A program made the position numbers and the translations under genes. From assembly GCA_934486635.1 (NCBI GenBank), contig CAKSPZ010000001.1, positions 124,001-188,000 on the forward strand: a stretch of 64,000 bases of DNA, read 5' to 3'. The notes under the pieces are model-generated. The model searched no databases, had not been told where the DNA came from, and was given only the letters and a program-made list of their open reading frames with translations. The first letter of the stretch is position 1. Every line of letters begins with the position of its first letter. The stretch comes from an uncultured Eubacteriales bacterium (GTDB lineage Bacteria; Bacillota; Clostridia; Oscillospirales; Acutalibacteraceae). Positions 17,739-25,083 of the stretch are shown here, one piece after another.

Positions 17739-17769
17739 ACTCTATTAATTATTAAGGGAGTGGATACTT

Positions 17770-18441
17770 ATGAAAAAAATATATAATAATGTTTTATGGG
17801 GTTTAGCATTTGTAGCCATTGGCATAATTGTTTTATGCAGCAGTTTGGGATTAATTAATATTTCAACTTTTTTTAGAGGTTGGTGGACATTATTTATAAT
17901 TATTCCAGCTATATCTGGGCTTTTCAATAAAAATTCATGGGCTTTTAGTGCAGTAGCTCTTGTTTTTGGAGTTACAATGCTTCTTGAAAAACAAGAATTA
18001 ATAAAAGATGGTTTAGTATTTGGAATAACAGCAGCTACTGCTGTTATTGTGATAGGTATAAATATGATATTTTCATCGTTCAAAAAGACAAAATGGAAAT
18101 TACCAGAATACAATGAAGCAGGAATAGAAAATTATAATGCTGTATTTAGTGGCCAAGAGAGAAAATACTTTAAAGAACCATTTTTAGGAGCAGATATATT
18201 AGCATTATTCGGAGGCGTACAACTTGATTTAACAGACGCTATAATAAATAATGATGTAAGAATAAATGTAAAATCAATATTTGGTGGTTGTGAATTAAAG
18301 GTACCTTCTGGAGTGACAATAAAAACGACTGAAACTAACATTTTTGGAGGAGTAAAAAATAATTGCAAAAACCAATTGAATAATAATATTACAATTTATA
18401 TAGAATCAGTATCTATTTTTGGAGGGTTAACCATTAAATAA
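17770..18441 (+). CDS. LiaF-like membrane protein
   Basis: The 223-residue protein has an N-terminal membrane part with four short hydrophobic segments (WGLAFVAIGIIVLCSSLGLI, WTLFIIIPAISGLF, WAFSAVALVFGVTMLL, VFGITAATAVIVIGINMIF) and a C-terminal soluble beta-helix-like domain with repeated FGG turns (ALFGGVQLDLTD, SIFGGCELKVPSGV, NIFGGVKNN, SIFGGLTIK). This is the layout of LiaF-type proteins, which in Bacillus restrain a cell-envelope stress two-component system. No LiaRS-like kinase or regulator is adjacent, so the role here is inferred only from the domain. fumC starts 14 bp downstream, suggesting a common transcript. Confidence 0.8.
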   Translation: MKKIYNNVLWGLAFVAIGIIVLCSSLGLINISTFFRGWWTLFIIIPAISGLFNKNSWAFSAVALVFGVTMLLEKQELIKDGLVFGITAATAVIVIGINMIFSSFKKTKWKLPEYNEAGIENYNAVFSGQERKYFKEPFLGADILALFGGVQLDLTDAIINNDVRINVKSIFGGCELKVPSGVTIKTTETNIFGGVKNNCKNQLNNNITIYIESVSIFGGLTIK

Positions 18442-18455
18442 AATGGTAAGTAGTT

Positions 18456-19823
18456 ATGAGTAATTATAGGATAGAAAAAGATACATTAGGTGAAATAAAA
18501 GTACCTGAAGATAAATATTGGGGTGCTCAAACACAAAGAAGTTATAATAATTTTAAAATAGGCAATGAAAAGATGCCTATTGAGTTAATTAAATCATTTG
18601 CAATGTTAAAAAAAGCATGTGCTATTGCAAACTTTAGATTATCTAAGTTGAGTAAAGATAAGATGGATTTATTATGTATGGTATGTGACGAAGTTATGTC
18701 GGGAGATTTAAACGGCAACTTTCCGCTATCTGTTTGGCAAACAGGTAGTGGAACTCAGACTAATATGAATGTAAATGAAGTTATTGCAAATAGAGGCAAT
18801 TATATAAAAAATGAGAAACTTTTACATCCCAACGATACAGTAAATATGTCCCAAAGTTCAAATGATACATTTCCCTCCGCAATGAAAATTTCATCGGTGT
18901 GTGAAATAGAAGATAAGCTTTTGCAATCACTAGATAATTTAATTTTAGTTTTTGACAAATTACAAGAAAAAAATGAAGATATTATAAAAGTTGGAAGAAC
19001 ACATTTACAAGATGCAGTACCATTGTCTTTTGCACAAGAAATAAGTGGTTGGAAGACTATGTTGATAAAAAATAAAGAAATGATAAAAAAATCGCTCAAG
19101 TCATTAAAAGAACTTCCAATAGGGGCAACTGCAGTTGGGACAGGACTTAATGCACCTAAAGGCTTTGATAAAGAAGTAACGAAGGTTTTATCTGAGCTAT
19201 TAAATAAAGAGTTTATTCCGGCAGAAAATAAATTTCATGCATTGACTTCAATGGATGCATTTGTTTTTGCACATGGCTCTTTAAAAGCTTTAGCATCAAA
19301 TTTAATGAAAATAGCTAATGACATAAGGTGGTTATCTAGTGGTCCGCGTTGTGGATTGGGTGAAATAGAAATACCTGCAAATGAACCGGGAAGTTCAATT
19401 ATGCCGGGGAAAGTAAATCCTACTCAATGTGAAGCTGTTACTATGGTTTCAGTGCAAGTAATGTCAAATGATGTAGCAATTGGATTTGCAGCTTCTCAAG
19501 GCAATTTTGAATTAAATGTATTTATGCCTGTGTGTATTTATAATTTTTTACAATCAGTTAAACTTTTATCAGATGTAATGCAATCTTTTGCAAATAATTG
19601 CGTTTATGGAATAAAACCAAATAAACAGAAAATGTCAGAAAACTTAAATAGGTCTTTAATGTTAGCAACAGCGCTTAATTCTTATATTGGGTATGATAAT
19701 GCAGCGAAAGTTTCAAAGAAAGCTTTTAATGAAAATATTTCATTAAAAGAAGCAGCTATAGAATTAGGATTTTTAACAGAACAAACAGCTGAAGAAATTC
19801 TTGACCCTAAAAAAATGATATAA
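18456..19823 (+). CDS. fumC: Class II fumarate hydratase
   Basis: The 455-residue protein carries the class II fumarase/aspartase signature GSSIMPGKVNPTQCE, the N-terminal YRIEKDTLGEIKVPEDKYWGAQTQRS and the substrate motifs GSGTQTNMNVNEV and GRTHLQDAVP. It interconverts fumarate and malate. The next gene encodes malic enzyme, so together they link fumarate to pyruvate. Aspartase is the main alternative, but the N-terminal YWGAQTQRS and NVNEVIANR pattern fits fumarase. Confidence 0.93.
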   Translation: MSNYRIEKDTLGEIKVPEDKYWGAQTQRSYNNFKIGNEKMPIELIKSFAMLKKACAIANFRLSKLSKDKMDLLCMVCDEVMSGDLNGNFPLSVWQTGSGTQTNMNVNEVIANRGNYIKNEKLLHPNDTVNMSQSSNDTFPSAMKISSVCEIEDKLLQSLDNLILVFDKLQEKNEDIIKVGRTHLQDAVPLSFAQEISGWKTMLIKNKEMIKKSLKSLKELPIGATAVGTGLNAPKGFDKEVTKVLSELLNKEFIPAENKFHALTSMDAFVFAHGSLKALASNLMKIANDIRWLSSGPRCGLGEIEIPANEPGSSIMPGKVNPTQCEAVTMVSVQVMSNDVAIGFAASQGNFELNVFMPVCIYNFLQSVKLLSDVMQSFANNCVYGIKPNKQKMSENLNRSLMLATALNSYIGYDNAAKVSKKAFNENISLKEAAIELGFLTEQTAEEILDPKKMI

Positions 19824-19848
19824 ATTTATAAAAGAGGTATTTTAAAAA

Positions 19849-20997
19849 ATGGATATAAGCAAGGAATCATTAGATTTACATTATAAATTAAAAGGAAAAT
19901 TAGAAGTAAAATCAAGATACAATATTAAAACAAAGAAAGATTTAGCTTTAATGTATACACCGGGAGTAGCAGAAGCTTGTAAAGAAATAGAAAAAGATTA
20001 CAGTAAATCTTTTATGTTGACTAGAAGAGCAAATTTAGTAGCTGTAGTGACTGATGGAACTGCAGTTTTAGGTTTAGGAAATATTGGACCGGCAGCTGCT
20101 ATGCCTGTAATGGAAGGCAAATGTGCTTTATTTAAAGAATTTGCAGATATTGATGCTATACCGATTTGTATTGATACAAATGATGTAGATAAGATAGTAG
20201 AGACTATAGCATTAATATCTAAAAGTTTTGGTGGTATTAATCTTGAAGATATTGCAGCACCTAGATGTTTTGAAGTAGAAAAACGTCTTAAGGAAATTTG
20301 TGATATACCTGTGTTTCATGATGACCAACATGGGACAGCAATAGTAGTAGCAGCAGCCTTAATAAATTCTTTAAAAGCAACTAATAGAACAAAAGAACAA
20401 GTAAATGTAGTAATTAATGGAGCAGGAGCTGCAGGCATAGCGATAGCAAAATTATTGCTTAATGTTGGATTTAAAAATGTAACTATGTGCGATATCAACG
20501 GAATAGTCTGTATGGGAGACAACAGCTTAAATGAAGCACAAAAAGAAATTGCGGTGTATACTAATAAAGAGCGAAAAATTGGAAAACTTAAAGATGCTTT
20601 AATTGGAGCAGATATTTTTATAGGTGTATCAAAGCCAAATCTTGTAACAAGAGAAATGATAAAGACTATGAATAAACCAATAGTTTTTGCTTTAGCTAAT
20701 CCAGTTCCTGAAATCATGCCGGAAGAAGCTTTAGTAGGTGGAGCTGTTATTATAGGAACAGGTAGATCAGATTTACCTAATCAGATAAATAATGTTTTAG
20801 CTTTTCCAGGAATATTTAAAGGTGCTTTAAGCGTAAATGCTAAGGAAATAACTGAAGAAATGAAAATAAAAGCAGCATATGCCATTGCTGATATGGTAGA
20901 TGAAGTATCACTTAATAAAGGTATTGTGGTGCCGGATGCTTTAAATAAAGAAGTAGCTAACAATGTTGCTAAAGCAGTTGCATCATGTTGCAAATAG
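19849..20997 (+). CDS. Malic enzyme (NAD(P)-dependent, short form)
   Basis: The 382-residue protein has the malic enzyme landmarks MYTPGVAEACKEI, VTDGTAVLGLGNIGP, the metal-binding GGINLEDIAAPRCFEVE, FHDDQHGTAIVV and the dinucleotide fold VVINGAGAAGIAIAKLL. It oxidatively decarboxylates malate to pyruvate. It is the short bacterial form without the phosphotransacetylase-like extension. It is 25 bp after fumC with ribosome site AAGAGG. Cofactor preference cannot be settled from sequence alone. Confidence 0.95.
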   Translation: MDISKESLDLHYKLKGKLEVKSRYNIKTKKDLALMYTPGVAEACKEIEKDYSKSFMLTRRANLVAVVTDGTAVLGLGNIGPAAAMPVMEGKCALFKEFADIDAIPICIDTNDVDKIVETIALISKSFGGINLEDIAAPRCFEVEKRLKEICDIPVFHDDQHGTAIVVAAALINSLKATNRTKEQVNVVINGAGAAGIAIAKLLLNVGFKNVTMCDINGIVCMGDNSLNEAQKEIAVYTNKERKIGKLKDALIGADIFIGVSKPNLVTREMIKTMNKPIVFALANPVPEIMPEEALVGGAVIIGTGRSDLPNQINNVLAFPGIFKGALSVNAKEITEEMKIKAAYAIADMVDEVSLNKGIVVPDALNKEVANNVAKAVASCCK

Positions 20998-21068
20998 TAT
21001 TAAAGGAAATGCTATGCAAAATAAAAAAATTTTGTTTTATTGATAATAGGAATAATAGACTTATAAAG

Positions 21069-21106
21069 AAGCGATAGATTTAATTAAAAATCTATCGCTT
21101 TTTTTT
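21069..21106 (+). terminator. Intrinsic terminator after the malic enzyme gene
   Basis: A perfect 13-bp stem (21069-21081 with 21088-21100) is followed by a run of T. Confidence 0.88.
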
Positions 21107-21300
21107 GTTAAAGGCATGATGTAAAAGGGATATAATCAGTAGTTGTAAAAAATAAAAATTGAGCAAATTCATATATTTTTATACTGTGTAAAAGACTTTG
21201 CACATTGTGTATTATTTATATCAATAAAGTGAAATAAAAAATAATTAAAAATAAAAGGCATCCTATGGACAAGGGTGCTTTTCTTTATACTGAATTATAC
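21107..21300 (+). other. Gene-free stretch with an orphan terminator-like hairpin
   Basis: No ORF with a ribosome site is visible here. At 21253-21282 the sequence AAAAGGCATCC and GGGTGCTTTT can form a hairpin with one bulge and one G-T pair, followed by T-rich sequence. It has no gene in front of it, so it may end a small RNA starting somewhere in 21120-21240, or act as a backup terminator. Confidence 0.3.
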
Positions 21301-21327
21301 ATAACTTTAATAATTTTTACATATAGA
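21301..21327 (+). promoter_or_regulatory. Candidate sporulation-sigma promoter of spoIIID
   Basis: CATATAGA (21320-21327) partly matches the SigE -10 type (CATAnnnT) and ATAACTT lies about one helical step and a half upstream. The position, about 35 nt before the start codon, is right, and spoIIID is SigE-dependent in Bacillus. The match is imperfect. Confidence 0.35.
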
Positions 21328-21361
21328 TAATTGATAACTTAACTGTCTGGAGGGGTTATAT

Positions 21362-21628
21362 GTGAAAGGAATTGTTGAAGAAAGAGCTGTAGAGCTTGGT
21401 GAATATATTTTAAAAAGTAAGGCAACTGTAAGAAGTGCAGCCAAGAAATTTGGTGTAAGTAAATCAACTGTACATAAAGATGTTTCGGAACGATTAAAAT
21501 ATGTAAATCCGAATTTATATAGAGAAGTTAAGTCAATATTAGAATTAAATAAATCACAAAGACATATAAGAGGAGGAATGGCTACAAAGAAAAAATATTT
21601 AGATAATCAAATAAATCATTCTAAGTAA
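21362..21628 (+). CDS. spoIIID: Mother-cell transcription regulator SpoIIID
   Basis: The 88-residue protein closely follows SpoIIID: a helix-turn-helix with VRSAAKKFGVSKSTVHKDVSERL and the conserved C-terminal basic helix segment LNKSQRHIRGGMATKKKY. SpoIIID is a sequence-specific DNA-binding protein that switches genes on and off in the mother cell between SigE and SigK stages; sigK is one of its classical targets and is present at 57.4 kb. The start is GTG at 21362 after the ribosome site GGAGGGG. It ends in a shared terminator with the convergent peptide genes. Confidence 0.97.
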   Translation: MKGIVEERAVELGEYILKSKATVRSAAKKFGVSKSTVHKDVSERLKYVNPNLYREVKSILELNKSQRHIRGGMATKKKYLDNQINHSK

Positions 21629-21663
21629 AAAAAGAAGCTCGATATATATCGAGCTTCTTTTTT
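21628..21663. terminator. Bidirectional terminator between spoIIID and the Nif11 genes
   Basis: A perfect 36-bp palindrome, with A-tract and T-tract at its ends and a GC-containing core (GAAGCTCGATAT), suits both converging transcripts. Confidence 0.9.
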
Positions 21664-21664
21664 A

Positions 21665-21955
21665 TTAAGCTTTTTTACCTTTTCCTGTTACTATAGCTTT
21701 GCCTTCTCTATTGTAATAAATGTTATTTATATCAACAATTCGTGCTGAGCCACCGCTAACAGCATCTAAAGCATCAGAGCTTATTTCATTAACATTTTGA
21801 TTTTTAATTAAATCAAAAGCTTTTTTTAATTTTTCATCAGAAGCAAAAGTAATACCTGCTTCTTCAATTAATTTTTTAAACTCATCTAAGCTTTTGCAGT
21901 TTGAGGCATTTTTAATAGCAGCAGGATTGTTTTCTAAAAATTCTTTTAGTGTCAT
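21665..21955 (-). CDS. Nif11-type RiPP precursor peptide (third of three)
   Basis: The 96-residue product has a long Nif11-like leader (MTLKEFLENNPAAIKNASNC, then AGITFASDEKLKKAF and SSDALDAVSGG) and, after the GG cleavage site, a 27-residue core rich in Tyr, Arg, Ile and Lys ending GKGKKA. The core has no Cys, so thioether rings are not possible. It is the last of three tandem paralogues on this strand, 79 bp after the second, with an AT-rich hairpin between them. The ribosome site is AAGGATGG. It would be exported after leader removal by a peptidase-type ABC transporter, but none lies in the window. Confidence 0.85.
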   Translation of the reverse strand: MTLKEFLENNPAAIKNASNCKSLDEFKKLIEEAGITFASDEKLKKAFDLIKNQNVNEISSDALDAVSGGSARIVDINNIYYNREGKAIVTGKGKKA

Positions 21956-21970
21956 AAATAACCATCCTTA

Positions 21971-22006
21971 TTATTTGTTTTTATAAACTACTATAAAAAC
22001 AAATAA
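21971..22006 (-). repeat. Intergenic hairpin between the second and third Nif11 genes
   Basis: A perfect 15-bp inverted repeat (21971-21985 with 21992-22006) with loop AACTAC lies just before the ribosome site of the third gene. It is almost all A/T with no T-tract, so it is more likely to affect mRNA processing or translation than to terminate. Confidence 0.5.
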
Positions 22007-22034
22007 AGATTTGTTTTTCTTTACCATAGTAGCA

Positions 22035-22331
22035 TTAAGCTTTATGCCCTTTACCTATGGTCATTAGTTCTCCAGTTTCTCTGTTATAAAAAACGTCTTT
22101 AGCGTCATAAGTACGTGATCTGCTACCACCACTTACAGCGTCAAGAGCATCTTCACTTAACTCAGTAGTATTTTGATTCTTAACAAGGTCAAAAGCTTTG
22201 TTTAGCTTTTCTTCAGTTTCAAAGGTAATACCAGCTTTTTTAGTTAAATTTTTAAATTCGTCTACATTTTTACATTTTGCTGCTTCCTCTAAAGCAGCAG
22301 GATTTTTTTCTAAAAATTCTTTTAATGTCAT
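22035..22331 (-). CDS. Nif11-type RiPP precursor peptide (second of three)
   Basis: The 98-residue product has the leader MTLKEFLEKNPAALEEAAKC, then AGITFETEEKLNKAFDLV and LSEDALDAVSGG, nearly identical to the first paralogue, and a 29-residue core beginning SRSRTYD and ending GKGHKA. The core shares the pattern FYNRE-TG with the third peptide's YYNRE-G. There is no Cys in the core and one in the leader, at the same place as in its paralogues. It begins 26 bp after the first gene, so all three are probably on one transcript. Confidence 0.85.
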   Translation of the reverse strand: MTLKEFLEKNPAALEEAAKCKNVDEFKNLTKKAGITFETEEKLNKAFDLVKNQNTTELSEDALDAVSGGSRSRTYDAKDVFYNRETGELMTIGKGHKA

Positions 22332-22357
22332 AAATATCGCTCCTTACTTTTTTTATT

Positions 22358-22672
22358 TTAGTGTGCTATTTTTTTACCTTTATCAGTAGCCATAGTTAAT
22401 GAACCTGTTCTACCTGTTGGATCATAACTAAATGATCCTGCTTCATGAATATAAACCTTTTTACCGCCACCACTTACAGCGTCAAGAGCATCTTCACTTA
22501 GTTCAGTAGTGTTTTTACTTTTTACGAGGTCAAAAGCTTTGTTTAGCTTTTCCTCAGTTTCAAAAGTAATGCCTGCTTTTTCAATTAATTTTTTAAATTC
22601 TCCCACGTCTTTACATTTTTCAGCTTCTTGAATAGCTGAAGGATTTTTTTCTAAAAATTCTTTTAGTGTCAT
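22358..22672 (-). CDS. Nif11-type RiPP precursor peptide (first of three)
   Basis: The product from the ATG at 22672 is 104 residues: a Nif11-like leader (MTLKEFLEKNPSAIQEAEKC, AGITFETEEKLNKAFDLV, LSEDALDAVSGG) and the longest core of the three, 35 residues from GKKVYIHEAG to DKGKKIAH. It too lacks Cys in the core and has a Lys-rich end. The ATG at 22672 is preferred to 22678 because GGAG lies 8 nt before it. A consensus promoter and a long palindrome precede the gene. Confidence 0.85.
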   Translation of the reverse strand: MTLKEFLEKNPSAIQEAEKCKDVGEFKKLIEKAGITFETEEKLNKAFDLVKSKNTTELSEDALDAVSGGGKKVYIHEAGSFSYDPTGRTGSLTMATDKGKKIAH

Positions 22673-22710
22673 GTTCATCTCTCCTTACTTTTTAATAATA
22701 AAATTTATTT

Positions 22711-22748
22711 TTACTTTACACATATAAATTTATATGATGTAAAGGTAA
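22711..22748. repeat. Palindrome in the Nif11 operon leader, possible operator
   Basis: The 16-bp perfect palindrome CATATAAATTTATATG (22721-22736) is flanked by TTACTTTACA and TGTAAAGGTAA, extending the symmetry to about 38 bp with small interruptions. It lies about 15-50 nt downstream of the predicted transcription start, so it may bind a repressor or fold in the mRNA. Confidence 0.55.
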
Positions 22749-22765
22749 AAAACTACGCTGATAAT

Positions 22766-22794
22766 ATTATACAACTAAAAACTAAAAAAGTCAA
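22766..22794 (-). promoter_or_regulatory. Sigma-A promoter of the Nif11 operon
   Basis: On the minus strand TTGACT (22794-22789) and TATAAT (22771-22766) are exactly 17 bp apart. Transcription would start near 22759, about 87 nt before the first start codon. Confidence 0.8.
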
Positions 22795-22920
22795 TATTTT
22801 TATTAAAATTGTACTGAAATATAACTTTTTTCAAGCAAAAATCCATAGTTAATTAAAAAAATGTGTTGTTTAAATTCATGATTATATTTCCTTGTATTAA
22901 AAAATATTGATTGTGTTAAT

Positions 22921-23805
22921 TTATATTTTTTCTTCAAGCATAACTTCGTAGAAAACCTGTCTTTTTACATCTTTAAAATAAATATCATTGATTTTATCGG
23001 CATTAGAATTTTTTAAGTTAATAACGCACATTGAAGAAAAATTAGGGTATTTTTTATCATGATTTTTAATACAACTATTTAAAAGGTAGATACCAATTGC
23101 AAATTTTTGATATTCTTTTTTTACAAAAAATGTTTTATAAAATATTGTTGAAGGAGAAGTTTTTAATCCACATAGCCAACCAACGATATCCTTTCGATTA
23201 GCAACAGCTACAAATGTATTTATTTGTTCAAGTGATTTACAATGATCTATAGGAAATAAGGCATAATAATCTGGATAATCAATATTTATTTGTTTTTTTG
23301 TATTTTCTAGTAATTGCAATGGGACTTCACTAAGTGGTAGTATTTCAATTTCTTTATTAGGAACCAAATGAGAATTAAGAACATTTTTTATAAATGGACT
23401 ATTTCTAACAGAATCAGGATCATAAAAAATATAAACCTTTGAAACTATTTTCAGTGCTTTAAAACCATAATTTTTTAGAAATAAATTAAACTGTTCTATG
23501 TCTTGGTGACTTGCTACGGAATTGAAAATAATATTTTTATAGTTATTTTTTTTACATAGTTTAATAAATTCATTGAGAAGCTTAGTGGCAACTCCTTGAC
23601 GACGAAAAGGTCCATCTACTAATAAAGATTCTATAATATATGTGTTATCAATATCTTCATAATCTTTTCGCGCAAGTAAAACACCACAAGGAATATTATT
23701 AATAGTTGCACCTAACCATAGACAGTCAGGATCAAAACAAATACTATCAATAAATTTATAAAATTTATTAAAAGCTTTTTTGTCAATCCTATTTATTTCT
23801 ATCAT
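22921..23805 (-). CDS. Two-domain GNAT acyltransferase
   Basis: The 294-residue protein has an N-terminal GNAT domain with the acetyl-CoA loop FRRQGVATKLLNEF (about residue 90) and a more divergent C-terminal half (about 165-294) with the related pattern KKEYQKFAIGIYLLNS. Both halves look like GNAT folds. The ATG at 23805 is chosen because AGGTGTGA precedes it. It has its own promoter and lies 249 bp upstream of the Nif11 operon on the same strand. Because GNAT enzymes acylate Lys side chains in some Nif11-family peptides, it is a candidate modifying enzyme, but an unrelated acetyltransferase is equally possible from sequence alone. Confidence 0.8.
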   Translation of the reverse strand: MIEINRIDKKAFNKFYKFIDSICFDPDCLWLGATINNIPCGVLLARKDYEDIDNTYIIESLLVDGPFRRQGVATKLLNEFIKLCKKNNYKNIIFNSVASHQDIEQFNLFLKNYGFKALKIVSKVYIFYDPDSVRNSPFIKNVLNSHLVPNKEIEILPLSEVPLQLLENTKKQINIDYPDYYALFPIDHCKSLEQINTFVAVANRKDIVGWLCGLKTSPSTIFYKTFFVKKEYQKFAIGIYLLNSCIKNHDKKYPNFSSMCVINLKNSNADKINDIYFKDVKRQVFYEVMLEEKI

Positions 23806-23854
23806 ATTATTCACACCTAACAAATAAAAATTCAAAATTTAAAAAATTATATAT

Positions 23855-23883
23855 ATTATAAACTATTTTTTTGAATTTTACAA
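23855..23883 (-). promoter_or_regulatory. Promoter of the two-domain GNAT gene
   Basis: On the minus strand TTGTAA (23883-23878) and TATAAT (23860-23855) are 17 bp apart. Confidence 0.6.
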
Positions 23884-23900
23884 TATAAAATAATGATTTA

Positions 23901-23929
23901 TTGTAAATATATTTTTTCTGTGATATAAT
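23901..23929 (+). promoter_or_regulatory. Promoter of the corA leader and gene
   Basis: TTGTAA (23901-23906) and TATAAT (23924-23929) are 17 bp apart, with TGA before TATAAT giving an extended -10. The start would be near 23936, so the corA leader RNA is about 153 nt. It is divergent from the GNAT promoter. Confidence 0.7.
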
Positions 23930-23974
23930 AAAAATATTGTAGAAATAAAAATTTTTTGTTAAGGTGGTGGAATT

Positions 23975-24061
23975 GTGAATCCGGACCCATTTGGGACTAT
24001 ACTAAAGTATATAAGTTTTTTAAGGGATCATTTTTCCGCCAGAAAGAAGTTCCCTTTTTAA
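23975..24061 (+). CDS. Leader peptide of corA, 28 residues, starting MNPDP
   Basis: A strong ribosome site AAGGTGG lies 7 nt before GTG at 23975, and the frame runs for 28 codons to TAA at 24059. The peptide begins MNPDPFGTILKY and ends ARKKFPF. Its second half is the DNA of a terminator hairpin, and the stop codon lies in the T-tract. This is the classic arrangement of translation-dependent attenuation. The Pro/Asp-rich start recalls MgtL of enterobacteria (MEPDP...), where such a start makes ribosomes fall off at low Mg2+. The gene it precedes is a Mg2+ transporter. I know of no description in Clostridia; the regulatory reading is inference. Confidence 0.6.
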   Translation: MNPDPFGTILKYISFLRDHFSARKKFPF

Positions 24062-24083
24062 TTTTTTTAAAATAAAGGGGACT
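24022..24083 (+). promoter_or_regulatory. corA leader attenuator with alternative SD-masking helix
   Basis: AAGGGA (24022-24027) pairs with TCCCTT (24051-24056), extended inside by TTTTTC with GAAAGA, and is followed by a T-rich tract to 24068: an intrinsic terminator. The 3' arm AGTTCCCTTT (24048-24057) can instead pair over 10 bp (one G-U) with AAAGGGGACT (24074-24083), which holds the corA ribosome site. It can also pair with GGGACT (23993-23998), codons 7-8 of the leader ORF. Three segments therefore compete for one arm. Confidence 0.6.
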
Positions 24084-24088
24084 AAATA

Positions 24089-25021
24089 ATGGTGAATTAT
24101 TACAAAAATATTAATGGCAAAATTGTTGAAATTGAGTCTTATGAAATTGGATGTTGGATAAATTGTACTGCTCCTGATGATGATGAGTTAGAACAATTAA
24201 TTAGCGATTTTAACGTAGACCCTGATTTTTTAAGGTCAGCTCTTGACGAAGAAGAGTCGTCACACATAGATTGTGAAAATGGAAATACTTTAATAGTTGT
24301 GGATGTACCAATAGCTAAAAAGAGTGAAAAAAGTATAACTTACCATACAATGCCATTGGGAATAATTATAACTAACAATAATGTAATTACATTGTGTCTT
24401 AGAGAAAATATAGTTATTGGCGAATTTGCAGAGGGTGCTGTAAGAAATGTTTTTCCACAATTAAAAACTCAATTTGTATTACTTATTATTTTAAGAGTTG
24501 CCATGAAATATTTGCAGTATTTAAAGCAAATTGATAAAATAAGTGACCACGTAGAACATGAATTAAGAAAATCAATGAAAAATAAAGAGCTTATTCAACT
24601 TCTTGAGGTTGAAAAATCATTGGTTTATTTTTCTTCATCATTAAAAGCTAATGAAGCAACTTTAGAAAAGATAATGCGAGGACGCTTAGTAAAATTATAC
24701 GAAGAAGATCAAGAATTACTTGATGATGTATTAATTGAAGTAAGACAAGCTATAGATATGTCAAATATACATTTGAATATTTTAGCTAGCACTATGGACG
24801 TTTTTGCCTCAATTATATCTAATAATCTAAATATTGTTATGAAGGTTTTAGCTTCAATTACATTACTATCATCCATACCTACTATTGTTTCTGGAATTTA
24901 TGGCATGAACGTTGAATATTTACCATTTACACAGAAACAATACTGGTGGTTTCCAGTTGTATTTACAGGAGGCTTAATAGCTTTAGTTGCGTATATACTA
25001 AAGAAAAAAGATATGCTATAA
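24089..25021 (+). CDS. corA: CorA-family Mg2+ transporter
   Basis: The 310-residue protein has the CorA layout: a cytoplasmic alpha/beta domain, a long helical stalk (about residues 140-250) and two C-terminal membrane helices (MKVLASITLLSSIPTIVSGI and YWWFPVVFTGGLIALVAYIL) joined by the signature GMN near residue 271. A basic tail LKKKDML ends it. CorA pentamers import Mg2+, and relatives carry Co2+, Ni2+ or Zn2+. A Zn2+ exporter of the same superfamily (ZntB type) is less likely because of the sequence around GMN. The ribosome site AAAGGGG can be hidden by pairing with the upstream attenuator arm. Confidence 0.92.
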   Translation: MVNYYKNINGKIVEIESYEIGCWINCTAPDDDELEQLISDFNVDPDFLRSALDEEESSHIDCENGNTLIVVDVPIAKKSEKSITYHTMPLGIIITNNNVITLCLRENIVIGEFAEGAVRNVFPQLKTQFVLLIILRVAMKYLQYLKQIDKISDHVEHELRKSMKNKELIQLLEVEKSLVYFSSSLKANEATLEKIMRGRLVKLYEEDQELLDDVLIEVRQAIDMSNIHLNILASTMDVFASIISNNLNIVMKVLASITLLSSIPTIVSGIYGMNVEYLPFTQKQYWWFPVVFTGGLIALVAYILKKKDML

Positions 25022-25037
25022 GGTTAATTTTTATGTA

Positions 25038-25077
25038 AAAGAACAGGTATTTTTATAAATAAAAATACCTGTTCTTT
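25038..25077. terminator. Terminator after corA
   Basis: A perfect 17-bp inverted repeat (25038-25054 with 25061-25077) has loop ATAAAT. Confidence 0.85.
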
Positions 25078-25083
25078 AAAAAT

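Noticed and set aside
21013..21081. 22-codon ORF MLCKIKKFC... after the malic enzyme gene
   Set aside because: It runs into the terminator stem and the AAAGGA before it belongs to a poorly spaced start; no supporting signal.
23936..24088. M-box (ykoK) Mg2+ riboswitch before corA
   Set aside because: The leader is about 150 nt and lacks the conserved M-box core; the leader ORF and attenuator explain it better.
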